From Stappia sp. ES.058 (GTDB lineage: Bacteria; Pseudomonadota; Alphaproteobacteria; Rhizobiales; Stappiaceae): a stretch of 64,000 nt of DNA. The number at the start of each line of letters is the position of its first letter. Position 1 is the stretch's first letter. The notes beneath the pieces were generated by a model. That model made no database searches. It was given only the letters and a program-made list of their open reading frames with translations, and was not told the DNA's origin. The stretch spans positions 3,626,501 to 3,690,500 of the forward strand of contig NZ_LT629784.1 of assembly GCF_900105595.1 (NCBI RefSeq). Reading direction: 5' to 3'. Below, piece by piece: positions 8,558-18,563 of this stretch. Position numbers and translations under genes: made by a program.

Positions 8558-10381
8558 ATGAACCTGCGTAACATCGCCATTATTGCGCACGTCGATCATG
8601 GCAAGACGACGCTGATTGACGTGCTCCTGAAACAATCCGGTTCCTTCCGCGACAATCAGAAGACGGAAGACCGGATGATGGATTCCAACGATCTCGAACG
8701 CGAGCGTGGGATCACCATTCTCGCCAAGGTCACGTCGCTGACTCACGGCGATACGCGCATCAACATTGTCGATACTCCGGGTCACGCCGATTTCGGTGGA
8801 GAGGTGGAGCGCATCCTGCACATGGTCGATGGCGTCGTTCTGCTTGTCGACGCTGCGGAAGGTCCGATGCCGCAAACGAAATTCGTGCTCGGCAAGGCAT
8901 TGAAGCTTGGCTTGCGCCCGATCGTGGCGATCAACAAGATCGACAAGCCGGATCAGCGCGCGGAAGAGGTTCTGGACGAGGTGTTCGACCTTTTCGCCGC
9001 GCTCGATGCCGACGAGAACCAGCTCGATTTCCCCGTCCTTTACGGCTCGGCCAAGCAAGGCTGGATGGCAACCGAACCTGAAGGACCGATGGACTCCATG
9101 GATCCGCTGTTCGATCTCATCGCACAACACACGCCGGCTCCGACCGCGGAAGAGGGCGCCTTCCGGATGCTGGCAACGACGGTGCAGCCGAACCCGTTCC
9201 TGGGGCGCATTCTGACCGGCCGCATCATCTCCGGCGAAGCCGTGCCGAACATGGCGGTCAAGGCCCTGTCGCACGACGGCAAGACCGTCGAGACCGGACG
9301 CATCTCCAAGGTTCTTGCCTTCCGCGGGCTTGAGCGCCAGCCGATCGACAAGGCCGTCGCCGGCGATATCATCTCCATTGCCGGCCTGTCCGAGGCGACC
9401 GTCGCCGACACGATCTGCGCACCGGAAGTCACGGAGCCGGTTCCGGCACAGCCGATCGATCCGCCGACCCTGTCGATGACCTTCTTCGTCAATGACGGCC
9501 CCCTGGCCGGAACCGAAGGCGACAAGGTCCAGTCGCGCGTCATCCGCAAGCGCCTGATGGACGAAGCGGAAGGCAATGTCGCGCTGCAGATCAACGATTC
9601 TCCGGAAGCCGATGCCTTCATCGTGTCCGGACGCGGCGAGCTTCAGCTCGCGATCCTGATCGAGAACATGCGCCGCGAGGGATTCGAGATCTGCGTTGGT
9701 CGCCCCCGCGTCGTGTTCCAGACCGGCGAGAACGGCGAGCGCCTGGAACCCATCGAGGAAGTGATCATCGACGTTGACGAGGAACATTCCGGCGTCGTCG
9801 TGCAGAAACTGTCGGAGCGCAAGGCAGACCTTCTGGAAATGCGCCCTTCGGGCAGCGGTCGCAGCCGGCTGGTGTTTCACGCACCGACCCGCGGGTTGAT
9901 CGGGTACCAGTCGGAGCTTCTTTCCGACACGCGCGGCACCGCGATCTTCAACCGCGTGTTCCACGCCTACGCCCCCTTCAAAGGCGAGATCCCCAGCCGT
10001 CACACCGGGGTGCTGATTTCCAACGGCGACGGCGATTCTGTCGCCTATGCTCTGTTCAATCTGGAGGATCGCGGCCCGATGCTGATCGATCCGGGCGTCA
10101 AGGTCTATCGCGGCATGCTCGTCGGCGAGCATACGCGCGGGAACGATCTCGAGGTCAACGTCCTGAAGGGCAAGCAGCTCAGCAACGTGCGATCTTCGGG
10201 CAAGGACGAAGCGGTCCGGCTGACGACGCCGATCCGTCTTTCGCTGGAAGGTGCACTTTCCTACATCACCGACGACGAACTGGTGGAAGTGACGCCGCAA
10301 AACATCCGCCTGCGCAAGGCACTGCTCGACCCGCATGACCGCAAGCGCGCCGAGCGGGCCGCCGTCAAGGCAATCGGCTGA
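8558..10381 (+). CDS. typA: Translational GTPase TypA/BipA
   Basis: A 607-residue ribosome-associated GTPase of the EF-G superfamily, linked in other bacteria to 50S assembly and to growth under cold and other stress. The G domain shows AHVDHGKTT (G1), ERGITI (switch I/G2), [16 protein letters not shown] (G3) and NKIDKPDQR (G4). Domain II, EF-G III/V-like domains and the BipA-specific C-terminal domain ([15 protein letters not shown] and [28 protein letters not shown] regions) follow in order. Length is normal. ATG 8558 is preceded by GGAG at 8543; the open frame further upstream crosses the leader hairpin and is not coding. Confidence 0.97.
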   Translation: MNLRNIAIIAHVDHGKTTLIDVLLKQSGSFRDNQKTEDRMMDSNDLERERGITILAKVTSLTHGDTRINIVDTPGHADFGGEVERILHMVDGVVLLVDAAEGPMPQTKFVLGKALKLGLRPIVAINKIDKPDQRAEEVLDEVFDLFAALDADENQLDFPVLYGSAKQGWMATEPEGPMDSMDPLFDLIAQHTPAPTAEEGAFRMLATTVQPNPFLGRILTGRIISGEAVPNMAVKALSHDGKTVETGRISKVLAFRGLERQPIDKAVAGDIISIAGLSEATVADTICAPEVTEPVPAQPIDPPTLSMTFFVNDGPLAGTEGDKVQSRVIRKRLMDEAEGNVALQINDSPEADAFIVSGRGELQLAILIENMRREGFEICVGRPRVVFQTGENGERLEPIEEVIIDVDEEHSGVVVQKLSERKADLLEMRPSGSGRSRLVFHAPTRGLIGYQSELLSDTRGTAIFNRVFHAYAPFKGEIPSRHTGVLISNGDGDSVAYALFNLEDRGPMLIDPGVKVYRGMLVGEHTRGNDLEVNVLKGKQLSNVRSSGKDEAVRLTTPIRLSLEGALSYITDDELVEVTPQNIRLRKALLDPHDRKRAERAAVKAIG

Positions 10382-10396
10382 TCCAGATCCGGAAAA

Positions 10397-10420
10397 GGTC
10401 CGCCTGCGTTTAGGCGGACC
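10397..10420 (-). terminator. Terminator of the gdh-permease operon, convergent with typA
   Basis: GGTCCGCC and GGCGGACC form a perfect eight-pair stem with an eight-base loop. On the minus strand it is followed by TTTTCC, so it ends the permease transcript; on the plus strand there is no T-run. The permease stop codon TAA (10412-10410) lies inside the loop, so translation stops in the hairpin itself. It may also serve typA, which stops 15 bases before the stem. Confidence 0.7.
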
Positions 10421-11843
10421 GTGGATCGCGGACCTGAAGCAACAACCAGAATCCCACCGAAAAGAACCCCAGGATCACCGCCATGCCGGCGGCCTGGCTT
10501 GCCGTTGCGGCCGTGACAATCCCGACGCTCAGCGGCGCGAGAAAACTCGTCACCTTTCCCGACAGCGCGAACAGGCCGAAATACTGGGTGACGCGATCGC
10601 GCGGCGCAAGATGCACGAGCAACGTGCGTGACGCTGCCTGAAGCGGCCCGGCAACGGCCCCCAGGACACCGCCCAGGACCAGAAAGATCTGCTCCGGCAG
10701 GGTCGAGAACAACCCGCCATCGGCAGCGGGCGATGCTACGTCGACAACGAAGAACACGGTGTTCCGGTCGACGGAGACAAGTCCCAATCCGCACAGGATG
10801 AGCACGACAAGCGCGCCCGCGATCACCGGTCGCGGCCCGAGCCGGTCGTCGAGCCGCCCACCGATCACCGCGCCGAAAGTGCCGGAAATGGTCAGCAGGA
10901 TGCCGAAGGTGCCGATCTCGACGCTCGACCAGTCGAGAACGCCCGCCGCATAGATCCCGCCGAAGGCGAACAGCGCGACAAGCCCGTCCTTGTAGATCAT
11001 GTTGGCAACCAGGAACGTGAGCACCTGCCTGTTGGCGCGCGCCATGCGCAAGGTGCGGGCAAGATCGGACAGGCCTTCGCCAACGGCCGTGCCAAGCCCG
11101 ACGGCCCGGCGAGGCACGTCCGGCACCAGAACGAACAGCGGCAGCACGAATACGAGATACCAGAGCGCCGAGAAGGGACCCGACGCCCTGTCGCCCTCGC
11201 GCAGGGCCGGATCGAGACCGAACACCGGCTCCAGTCCGAGCAGGGTTCGCCCGGTCTCAGGGTTGGCGGCCAAGAACCCGAGCGCAATGACGAGAGAAAC
11301 GAGCCCCCCGGCATAGCCTGTCGCCCAGCCGCTTCCCGACAGGCGACCGAGTCGCTGGCGCGGCACAAGGTCCGGCATCATCGCATTGGTGAAAACGGTG
11401 GCGAACTCGACGCCGAGCGTCGCGATGGCAAAGCCCGCCAACGCGACGGCGATGCTGCCCGGCGCGCCCGGCGCGCCCGGCGCGGCAAGATACAGCAGAC
11501 CGCAGCCAACGACGAAGGGAATGGAAAAGGCCGCAATCCAGGGCTTTCGGGCCCCGGTGCGATCCGCGATCGCGCCGAGCACGGGCGCGAGCACCGCGAT
11601 CGCCAGTCCCGCCGCCGCCGTGGCATACCCCCAAAGCGCCTGTCCCTCGGCCGGTGATGCAGCAACGGCAGACGCGAAATAGGGCGCGAACACAAAGGTC
11701 GTCACCAGGGTGAAAAACGGCTGCGCGGCCCAGTCGAAGAAGAGCCAGGCCGGCACCGCTCCGCGCGAAAGCGTGGGCGACGGCCCGGAGCGAAACTCCG
11801 GGTCGTCGGAAACGACAGGCGGCCCTACGCCCGTTTCGCTCAT
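10410..11843 (-). CDS. UMF1/Atg22-type MFS permease
   Basis: A 477-residue protein with about twelve membrane segments. The opening FDWAAQPFFTLVTTFVFAPYFASAVA is the hallmark of the UMF1 (Atg22-like) MFS family, whose eukaryotic members release amino acids from vacuoles. ATG 11843 overlaps the stop of the glutamate dehydrogenase gene by four bases, so the two are translationally coupled. That suggests amino-acid or ammonium-related transport, which is inference. A 9-base tandem repeat near 11455 encodes a short GAP repeat in a loop. Confidence 0.88.
   Translation of the reverse strand: MSETGVGPPVVSDDPEFRSGPSPTLSRGAVPAWLFFDWAAQPFFTLVTTFVFAPYFASAVAASPAEGQALWGYATAAAGLAIAVLAPVLGAIADRTGARKPWIAAFSIPFVVGCGLLYLAAPGAPGAPGSIAVALAGFAIATLGVEFATVFTNAMMPDLVPRQRLGRLSGSGWATGYAGGLVSLVIALGFLAANPETGRTLLGLEPVFGLDPALREGDRASGPFSALWYLVFVLPLFVLVPDVPRRAVGLGTAVGEGLSDLARTLRMARANRQVLTFLVANMIYKDGLVALFAFGGIYAAGVLDWSSVEIGTFGILLTISGTFGAVIGGRLDDRLGPRPVIAGALVVLILCGLGLVSVDRNTVFFVVDVASPAADGGLFSTLPEQIFLVLGGVLGAVAGPLQAASRTLLVHLAPRDRVTQYFGLFALSGKVTSFLAPLSVGIVTAATASQAAGMAVILGFFSVGFWLLLQVRDPRSA
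11455..11485. repeat. Nine-base tandem repeat within the UMF1 permease
   Basis: About three copies of GGCGCGCCC lie head to tail in the coding sequence and give repeated Gly-Ala-Pro in a loop. Copy-number change by slippage would keep the reading frame. Confidence 0.6.
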
Positions 11844-14800
11844 TGCGCGAGTTCGGCGAGCAGGCTGGCGGCAACGGAGAACTTCGACACCGTGAGATCG
11901 CCTTCCATGATCTCGTTGGCGGCCCGTGCGGTGCGCACAACCCGTGCCTCGTTTTCGTCAAGCCAGGTTTCGAACCCGCCGGCGGCAAGCGCATTGCGGG
12001 TCACGTCGCGATGCGCGCCGGCCAGCGTCGCCCGCGCCCGATCGAGCGCGAGCCCGTCGTAATAGTCGAGAATCCGCAAGTCGCGCGCCTTGGCCTCCAT
12101 CGCTCCCAGGCGGAAATGCCCGGCAACCTTGAAGAAGACGCTGGCCACCTCGGGAAGCTCTCTTCCGCTTTGCTCGGCGACAAGAACAATGTCCGGCACT
12201 TCAGCTTCCAGCGACAGGCGTGCGATCCGATGTGCCAGAGGGACTGGCACACCGGCGCTCTTGAGGGTTTCGGATCCCGTCGAGATTTCGGAACGCATCG
12301 CGTCCTGCACCACATCCGAGAGGCTGGGCGCGAGCGCCTCGATTCCGGAGCGGAACCGCATGACCTCTGCCTCCAGCCCGTTCGCAAAGTCGACGTTGCG
12401 CAGGAACCAGACCGACTGTTCAAGCACCAGATTCTGAACCGCGGAATAGAGTTTGAGCTGCAGGGCGCCGTCGATCCTGGTATCCAGCGCATCGATTTCG
12501 CCATTGAGGGCGGTCAGTCCGTAGGCGTCCCGCACGACCGCGAAAGCCTGCGCGATCCGTGCGGATTCGGCTCCGGTCTGATCGGCGATGCGGGTCAGAT
12601 AGGTCGGCCCGCCCCGGTTGATCATCGAGTTGGCGAGCATCGTGGCGATAATCTCGCGCCGCAACCGATGCCCCTCGATCTCTTGTGCGTAGCGCTCCTG
12701 CATCTGCACGGGGAAGTAGCGGAACAGCTCCTTGGCCAGATAGGCATCGTCGGGAACCGTGCTGTCGAGCAACTTGTCGTAGAGCGTGAGCTTGGCATAT
12801 GCGAGCAACACGCCCGTCTCCGCCCGAGTCAGCCCGGTCTCCGTCGCTTCCAGTTCGTCGAGCGCGACCTCGTCCGGCAGTTCCTCCACGGTACGGTCGA
12901 GCAGGCTGGCCTGTTCCAGCTGCCGCATCATTCGGCGTTGATAGCCGAACTCCTCCATGCCCCGCATTTCCGACAGGCTGATGGCCAGCGTCTGGAGATA
13001 ATTGTTGCGCAGGACGAGCGCTGCGACCTCTTCCGTCATCTCCGCAAGCAACACGTTGCGCTCCGCGACCGTCAGCGTGTTGGCGCGCACGGCCGCACCC
13101 AGCGCGATCTTGATGTTCACCTCCATGTCGGAGGAGTTCACCCCGGCGGAATTGTCGATGGCGTCGGAGTTGCACCGCCCGCCGCGCCGGTTGAAGGCAA
13201 TGCGCGCCCGCTGGGTCATGCCGAGGTTGGCGCCTTCGCCGATCACCTTCGCCCCGACATCTCCGGCAGTGACGCGGATCGCGTCATTGGCCCGGTCGCC
13301 GACATCCGCGTCGCTTTCCCCGGCGGCGCGGATATAGGTGCCGATGCCGCCAAACCAGAGCAGGTCCACCTCCATCTTCAGAATCGCATTGATCACCTCC
13401 TGCGGTGTTGCCTTGGATTTCGAAACCCCGAGAAGTTTCTGAATCTGCGGCGACAACGCAATCGACTTCGACTGCCGCGAGAACACACCGCCACCTTCGG
13501 AGATCAGGGATGTGTCGTAATCCTGCCACGACGAACGGCCGAGGTCGAAGACCCGCTGGCGCTCCTCCCAGGTAACGGCTGGATCTGGATCGGGATCAAT
13601 GAAGATGTCGCGATGATCGAAGGCCGCAACCAGGCGGATCGCCTTCGACAACAACATTCCGTTGCCGAAGACATCGCCGGACATGTCGCCAACGCCGGCA
13701 ACCGTGAAGGGCTCGCTCTGGATATCCCGGTTCATCTCGCGGAAGTGACGCTTTACGGCCTCCCAGCCGCCGCGCGCGGTAATCGCCATCTTCTTGTGGT
13801 CGTAACCGGCCGACCCGCCGGAGGCAAAGGCGTCGCCCAGCCAGAAGTTGCGGCTCTCGGAGATCGCATTGGCCGTGTCGGAGAAGGTCGCCGTGCCCTT
13901 GTCGGCCGCTACGACCAGATAGGGGTCGTCGTCATCGTGGCGCACCACGCGCTCCGGCGGCCAGATGGTATCGCCACTCAGATTGTCGGTGACGTCCAGC
14001 AGCGAGGAAATGAAGATCTTGTAGGCTTTCGTGCCTTCCGCGAAGATCTCGTCGCGGCTGCCGCCGACGGGCAGATGCTTGGGCACGAAACCGCCCTTGG
14101 CGCCGACCGGCACGATCACCGCGTTCTTCACCTGCTGGGCCTTGACCAGACCGAGCACCTCGGTGCGGAAATCCTGCGCCCGGTCGGACCAGCGCAATCC
14201 GCCGCGCGCCACCTTGCCGAAGCGCAGATGCACGCCTTCCACCCGCGGGCTGTAGACGAAGATCTCCCGGAACGGCCGCGGCAGCGGCAATTCCTCGATG
14301 CGCTGCGGGTCGAGCTTGAAGGCAAACGTCTGTTTGGCGAGACCGTGCGTGTCGATCTGGAAGAAGTTGGTACGCAGCATCGCGTTGATGACATTGTCGA
14401 AGCGCCGCAGGATCCGGTCGTCGTCGAGGCTGTCCACCTGGTCCAGACTGTCGATCAGATCGCGCTCGACGCGTTCCGCGCCAAGCGACCTGTCCTCGGC
14501 CTTCGGATCGGGATCGAACCGCAGATGGAACATTTCCACCAGCTTTGTCGCCACGTCCGAATAGCGATTGAGCGTGTGCCACATGTAGTCTTCGGAATAA
14601 CGGATTCCGGCCTGGCGCAAATAGCGCGAAAGGGCCCGCAGCATGGCGATATCGCGCCAGGCAAGGCCCGCAGACAACACCAGCGCATTGTAGCCGTCGG
14701 ATTCCGTGTTCCCGCGCCAGATTGCCATGAATAGCGCCTCAAGCCTGAGCTTGAGATCATCCGTCAGGTCGATCTCGCTGCCATTCTTGGGTTCCAGAGA

Positions 14801-16636
14801 CAACTCATGCAGATAGGCGAGCGGCCGGTCCGCCGGCGTCAGGCGGTAGGTCCGCTCGTTGATAACCCGAAAGCCCATGTTTTCCAGGATCGGCACACGC
14901 GCGGACAGAGGGATCGGCACGAGGTGATGATAGACCTTGAGGACCACCCGGTTCGGCGCATCCTGCTCCCGACGAGTGAAGGTGAGCGCGGTATCGGCCT
15001 CGTCGCTCAGCTTCTCGACGATGCGAATGTCCTCGAGCGCTGTTTCGGCCGAATAGACTTCACGGTAGCCGGCCTGGAAGGCATCCGTATAACGCTTGGC
15101 GTGCTCCAGCGCCTTGTGTCCGCCATAGGCCGCGCGCAACGCATCGCGCAGGTCGTCGGTCCAGGTCCGCACGATCCCGGCCACCGCCTGCTCCACCGTC
15201 TCCTGTCCCGGATCAGGCGTTTCGCCCTGGTCACGACCGACAATGAAATGGACCCGCGCGAGCGGGCCTTCAGGATAGGCGACGTACCAGGCCGACAACC
15301 GTCCGTCGAACACCCCGGCCAGATAGGCGCCGATCCTCAGGCGCACCTCGGTGGTGTAGCGGTCGCGCGGAACATAGCAAAGGATCGACACGAACCGGTC
15401 GAACCGGTCGCGGCGCGCCAGAACGCGGATACGCGGGCGCTCGTCGAGCTGCAGGATCGCGGTCGCGAATTCATACAGGAGCTGTGGGTCGATCTGGAAC
15501 AACTCGTCACGCGGATAGCTTTCCAGCACGTTCAACAGGGCGCGCCCTGAATGGCTGTCTGGATCATAACCGGCGCGATCGAGCACGCTGTCGATCTTGC
15601 GGCGCAGAAAGGGAATGTTCTTGGTCGAGAGCGTATAGGCCGTCGCCGTCAGCAAGCCGACCACCCTGAGCTCGCCGACGAGTTCGCCGTCGTCGTCGAA
15701 GAGCTTCACCCCGACGTAATCCATGTGCACGCGGCGATGCACCCGGCTCTTCACGTTCGCCTTGGAAATGATCAGCGGCTCGGGTTTCATCAGGAAATCG
15801 CGGATTTCCGGCGTGATGACGACGAATTCCGACCCGCGGCGCAACACGCGCACATCCGGATCTGCCAGCAAACCCAGGCCTGACCCCTTCTTGTGCGAGA
15901 GGTCCCCTTTCGAAACGCCGCCTTCGAAATAGTATTCGCGCATGCCCAGAAGCGTAAAATTGTCGGCGGCGAGCCACTCCAGGAACTGGATTGCTTCCGC
16001 CAGTTCATCGACGGGAACCGGAGGCGGGTTTTCCTTGTAGGTGGCAATCGCCGCACCAAGGCGGTCGCGCATCGCGGACCAGTCGCGCACAGCGGCATGC
16101 ACGTCGTTCATCACCGCCTCAAGCCGCTCGGCAAGCTGCGCGCGCTCCTGCGCGGTATCGATGCGCGCGACGTGAATATGGATGAGGCTTTCACGCCGAC
16201 AGGCATCGTTGCCCGATTTCCCGGCTCCGACGTAGTGGACCAATGCCCCGGTCTCACTGCGCTCCACCGAGAGAATCGGGTGAAGCACGAGCCGCGCTTC
16301 GAACCCGCTTGCCTGAAGCTCTCCCATGACCGAATCGACCAGGAACGGCATGTTGTCATTGACGACTTCGACAATGGTCACATCCGCGACCCGGCTCCGG
16401 TCGCCGGACGATGCGGGATTGTAGATATGGATCCGGTGGGTCCCCAACGGATGCGCCGCCAACTCCGCCCAGGCGGCGCGCGCCACGGCGACAAGATCCG
16501 TTGCCGTATAGGCGACGAGGTCTTCCGCCGCACCGCGCGCGAAAAGATCCCGCGCGAACGCTCCGGTTTCGGGTTCGAGTTCCGCCACCACGGCGTCAAT
16601 CAACGTGGCCTTAGCCTGATCTCGTGCTTCGGGCAT
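11840..16636 (-). CDS. gdhB: NAD-specific glutamate dehydrogenase, large (GDH-180 type)
   Basis: The 1598-residue enzyme oxidatively deaminates glutamate to 2-oxoglutarate with NAD. It is the large-subunit class, with a long ACT-like N-terminal regulatory region (about 1-700), a catalytic core and a C-terminal helical extension. The catalytic centre is seen in VPVGAKGGFVPKHLP near residue 830, with the Rossmann region around GEGANLGMTQRARIAF near 1150. ATG 16636 is preceded by GGTGGGGACA. It is first in an operon with a UMF1 permease. In this class the N-terminal domains commonly mediate amino-acid allostery. The length is typical and no frame disruption is seen. Confidence 0.95.
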   Translation of the reverse strand: MPEARDQAKATLIDAVVAELEPETGAFARDLFARGAAEDLVAYTATDLVAVARAAWAELAAHPLGTHRIHIYNPASSGDRSRVADVTIVEVVNDNMPFLVDSVMGELQASGFEARLVLHPILSVERSETGALVHYVGAGKSGNDACRRESLIHIHVARIDTAQERAQLAERLEAVMNDVHAAVRDWSAMRDRLGAAIATYKENPPPVPVDELAEAIQFLEWLAADNFTLLGMREYYFEGGVSKGDLSHKKGSGLGLLADPDVRVLRRGSEFVVITPEIRDFLMKPEPLIISKANVKSRVHRRVHMDYVGVKLFDDDGELVGELRVVGLLTATAYTLSTKNIPFLRRKIDSVLDRAGYDPDSHSGRALLNVLESYPRDELFQIDPQLLYEFATAILQLDERPRIRVLARRDRFDRFVSILCYVPRDRYTTEVRLRIGAYLAGVFDGRLSAWYVAYPEGPLARVHFIVGRDQGETPDPGQETVEQAVAGIVRTWTDDLRDALRAAYGGHKALEHAKRYTDAFQAGYREVYSAETALEDIRIVEKLSDEADTALTFTRREQDAPNRVVLKVYHHLVPIPLSARVPILENMGFRVINERTYRLTPADRPLAYLHELSLEPKNGSEIDLTDDLKLRLEALFMAIWRGNTESDGYNALVLSAGLAWRDIAMLRALSRYLRQAGIRYSEDYMWHTLNRYSDVATKLVEMFHLRFDPDPKAEDRSLGAERVERDLIDSLDQVDSLDDDRILRRFDNVINAMLRTNFFQIDTHGLAKQTFAFKLDPQRIEELPLPRPFREIFVYSPRVEGVHLRFGKVARGGLRWSDRAQDFRTEVLGLVKAQQVKNAVIVPVGAKGGFVPKHLPVGGSRDEIFAEGTKAYKIFISSLLDVTDNLSGDTIWPPERVVRHDDDDPYLVVAADKGTATFSDTANAISESRNFWLGDAFASGGSAGYDHKKMAITARGGWEAVKRHFREMNRDIQSEPFTVAGVGDMSGDVFGNGMLLSKAIRLVAAFDHRDIFIDPDPDPAVTWEERQRVFDLGRSSWQDYDTSLISEGGGVFSRQSKSIALSPQIQKLLGVSKSKATPQEVINAILKMEVDLLWFGGIGTYIRAAGESDADVGDRANDAIRVTAGDVGAKVIGEGANLGMTQRARIAFNRRGGRCNSDAIDNSAGVNSSDMEVNIKIALGAAVRANTLTVAERNVLLAEMTEEVAALVLRNNYLQTLAISLSEMRGMEEFGYQRRMMRQLEQASLLDRTVEELPDEVALDELEATETGLTRAETGVLLAYAKLTLYDKLLDSTVPDDAYLAKELFRYFPVQMQERYAQEIEGHRLRREIIATMLANSMINRGGPTYLTRIADQTGAESARIAQAFAVVRDAYGLTALNGEIDALDTRIDGALQLKLYSAVQNLVLEQSVWFLRNVDFANGLEAEVMRFRSGIEALAPSLSDVVQDAMRSEISTGSETLKSAGVPVPLAHRIARLSLEAEVPDIVLVAEQSGRELPEVASVFFKVAGHFRLGAMEAKARDLRILDYYDGLALDRARATLAGAHRDVTRNALAAGGFETWLDENEARVVRTARAANEIMEGDLTVSKFSVAASLLAELAQ

Positions 16637-16859
16637 TGTCCCCCACCATCCGGCGCCGTTATCTGCATCGCCGGTGTTTTTTGAATGTCATCACCGATCG
16701 GGGATTTTGCCATGCAGGTGATTCGTCCCGCTGGCACCCCGGATCCAGCGCATGCTAGAGCGAGACAGCTGACGATGGAATGACTTCTCCGAAAGTCGGA
16801 CCTAAAGTGATGAACCGCGCGCGAAGGGGTTCACGAAAAAGGGAGGAAACGGCGAAATC

Positions 16860-17432
16860 ATGAGCAAGACCAAACAGCCGGTGGCGCTGGAACTGGCGCA
16901 GGAAACCGCGCTTTCCAGCGAGACCGAGGCCTATTTCGCGAAATGCCGGGAAAAACTCGGCCTCGTGCCCAATGTCCTGACTGCCTATTCCTTCAATCAG
17001 GACAAGTTCGACGCCTTCACCGCGATGTACAACGACCTCATGCTGGCCGACAGCGGGTTGAGCAAACTCGAACGCGAGATGATCGCGGTTGCGGTATCGG
17101 CGGTAAATCGCTGCTTTTATTGCCTCGCCGCCCATGGCGCAGCCGTTCGGCAGCTTTCCGGCGACGCGGAACTCGGCGAACTGATGGTGATGAACTACCG
17201 GGTCGCCGACCTGACGCCACGCCAGCGCGCCATGCTCGATTTCGCTGTCAAGCTGACCGAGCGCCCGGCCGAAATTCTGGAAGCGGACAGGCAGGCGCTG
17301 CGCGATGCGGATTTTAGCGATCGCGACATTTGGGACATTGCCTCGGTCGCGGCGTTCTTCAACATGTCGAACCGGGTCGCCGCCGCCACGGATATGCGTC
17401 CCAACCCCGAATATCACGGCATGGCGCGCTGA
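16860..17432 (+). CDS. AhpD-like peroxidase-related protein
   Basis: A 190-residue all-helical carboxymuconolactone decarboxylase-type protein. The core SAVNRCFYCLAAHGAAVR carries the CxxC-x3-H redox centre of the AhpD group, and KLGLVPNVLTAYSFNQDKF matches the uncharacterised peroxidase-related subfamily. It probably reduces peroxides, or acts as a thiol-disulfide partner in the cytoplasm. GGGAGG ends about ten bases before ATG 16860. It is transcribed away from the glutamate dehydrogenase gene across a 223-base gap, in which I see no other gene. Confidence 0.9.
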   Translation: MSKTKQPVALELAQETALSSETEAYFAKCREKLGLVPNVLTAYSFNQDKFDAFTAMYNDLMLADSGLSKLEREMIAVAVSAVNRCFYCLAAHGAAVRQLSGDAELGELMVMNYRVADLTPRQRAMLDFAVKLTERPAEILEADRQALRDADFSDRDIWDIASVAAFFNMSNRVAAATDMRPNPEYHGMAR

Positions 17433-17559
17433 AGCGCGTTTCCACGACACCGCGGCGCGAAAAGCCGGCGCGAATGCATGACAAACCGGCCGGGCGTGGT
17501 GTAGAACTCGCTCCGCATGCTCGCGCAATCCGCGCGGCAGGAGTTTTTGGAGAAGGGTT

Positions 17560-18510
17560 ATGGTCGCGAAAGTGTTCATCGACGGCGAAGCCGGCACGAC
17601 GGGTCTCCAGATCCGCGAGCGGCTGTCGCGTCGCCGCGACCTGGAACTCATCTCGATCCCCGCCGACAAGCGCAAGGACCTCTCCGCGCGCGCCGACTGC
17701 CTGAACGCGGCCGATGTCGCGATTCTGTGCCTGCCCGACGAGGCGGCGCGCGCGAGCGTGTCGCTGATCGAAAACGACACCACGCGGGTGATCGACGCTT
17801 CGACGGCGCACCGCACCGACGCCGGCTGGGACTACGGCTTCGCGGAAATGACCAAAACGCAAGGCGCGGAGATTGCCGCATCGAAGCGGGTATCCAACCC
17901 CGGCTGCTATCCGCAAGGCGTGATCGCCTGCCTGCGTCCGCTGATCGAGGCCGGCCTGCTGCCGGCCGACTATCCCGTCACGGTCAACGCGATCTCCGGC
18001 TACTCCGGCGGCGGGCGGCAAATGATAGAGGCTTATGAAGCGCCGGGTGCGAACAAGCCACCCTATCTGCCCTATGGTCTCGGCTTTCGCCACAAGCACC
18101 TGCCGGAACTGACGCAATACGCGACGCTGGCCTCGCCGCCGATCTTCATTCCCTCTGTCGGGAATTACGCGCAAGGCATGGTCACATCCGTGCCGCTCCG
18201 GCTCGAGATCCTGCCGAAGGTTCCGACCGGCGCGGAGATCCATGCCGAGCTTGAAGCGTATCTTGCAAGCCTCACCGGCAGCTTCGTCGATATCGCCCCG
18301 CTCTCCGACGTCGACCGCACGCCAGACCTCGACCCGGAAATCTTCAACGGAACCAACCGGATGCGCCTGCATGTCTTCGCCGACGACAGCCGCGCACAGG
18401 TCGTCCTGATGGCCGTCTATGACAATCTGGGCAAGGGCGCGTCCGGCGCGGCCGTCCAGAACCTGAACCTCATGCTCGGCGTCGACGCGGCCACCAGCCT
18501 GGCGGCCTGA
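17560..18510 (+). CDS. argC: N-acetyl-gamma-glutamyl-phosphate reductase (type 2)
   Basis: The 316-residue arginine-pathway enzyme makes N-acetylglutamate semialdehyde with NADPH. It begins with the short-type Rossmann motif [11 protein letters not shown] (8-18) and has the active-site Cys116 in SNPGCYPQG. The length fits the shorter class 2 ArgC rather than the roughly 350-residue type. GGAGAAGGGTT precedes ATG 17560. leuD follows after 53 bases on the same strand, so they may share a transcript. Confidence 0.95.
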   Translation: MVAKVFIDGEAGTTGLQIRERLSRRRDLELISIPADKRKDLSARADCLNAADVAILCLPDEAARASVSLIENDTTRVIDASTAHRTDAGWDYGFAEMTKTQGAEIAASKRVSNPGCYPQGVIACLRPLIEAGLLPADYPVTVNAISGYSGGGRQMIEAYEAPGANKPPYLPYGLGFRHKHLPELTQYATLASPPIFIPSVGNYAQGMVTSVPLRLEILPKVPTGAEIHAELEAYLASLTGSFVDIAPLSDVDRTPDLDPEIFNGTNRMRLHVFADDSRAQVVLMAVYDNLGKGASGAAVQNLNLMLGVDAATSLAA

Positions 18511-18563
18511 CCGACGCCTGCATTCCAGCTTCAAACGTTCGATCCCGAGGAGATCCCGGAAAA

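Noticed and set aside
11843..14734. A 963-codon frame antisense to glutamate dehydrogenase
   Set aside because: Shadow of the dehydrogenase reading frame; no recognisable domain.
16755..17816. Long minus-strand frame over the AhpD-like gene and argC
   Set aside because: It is antisense to two clear genes and lacks any family pattern.
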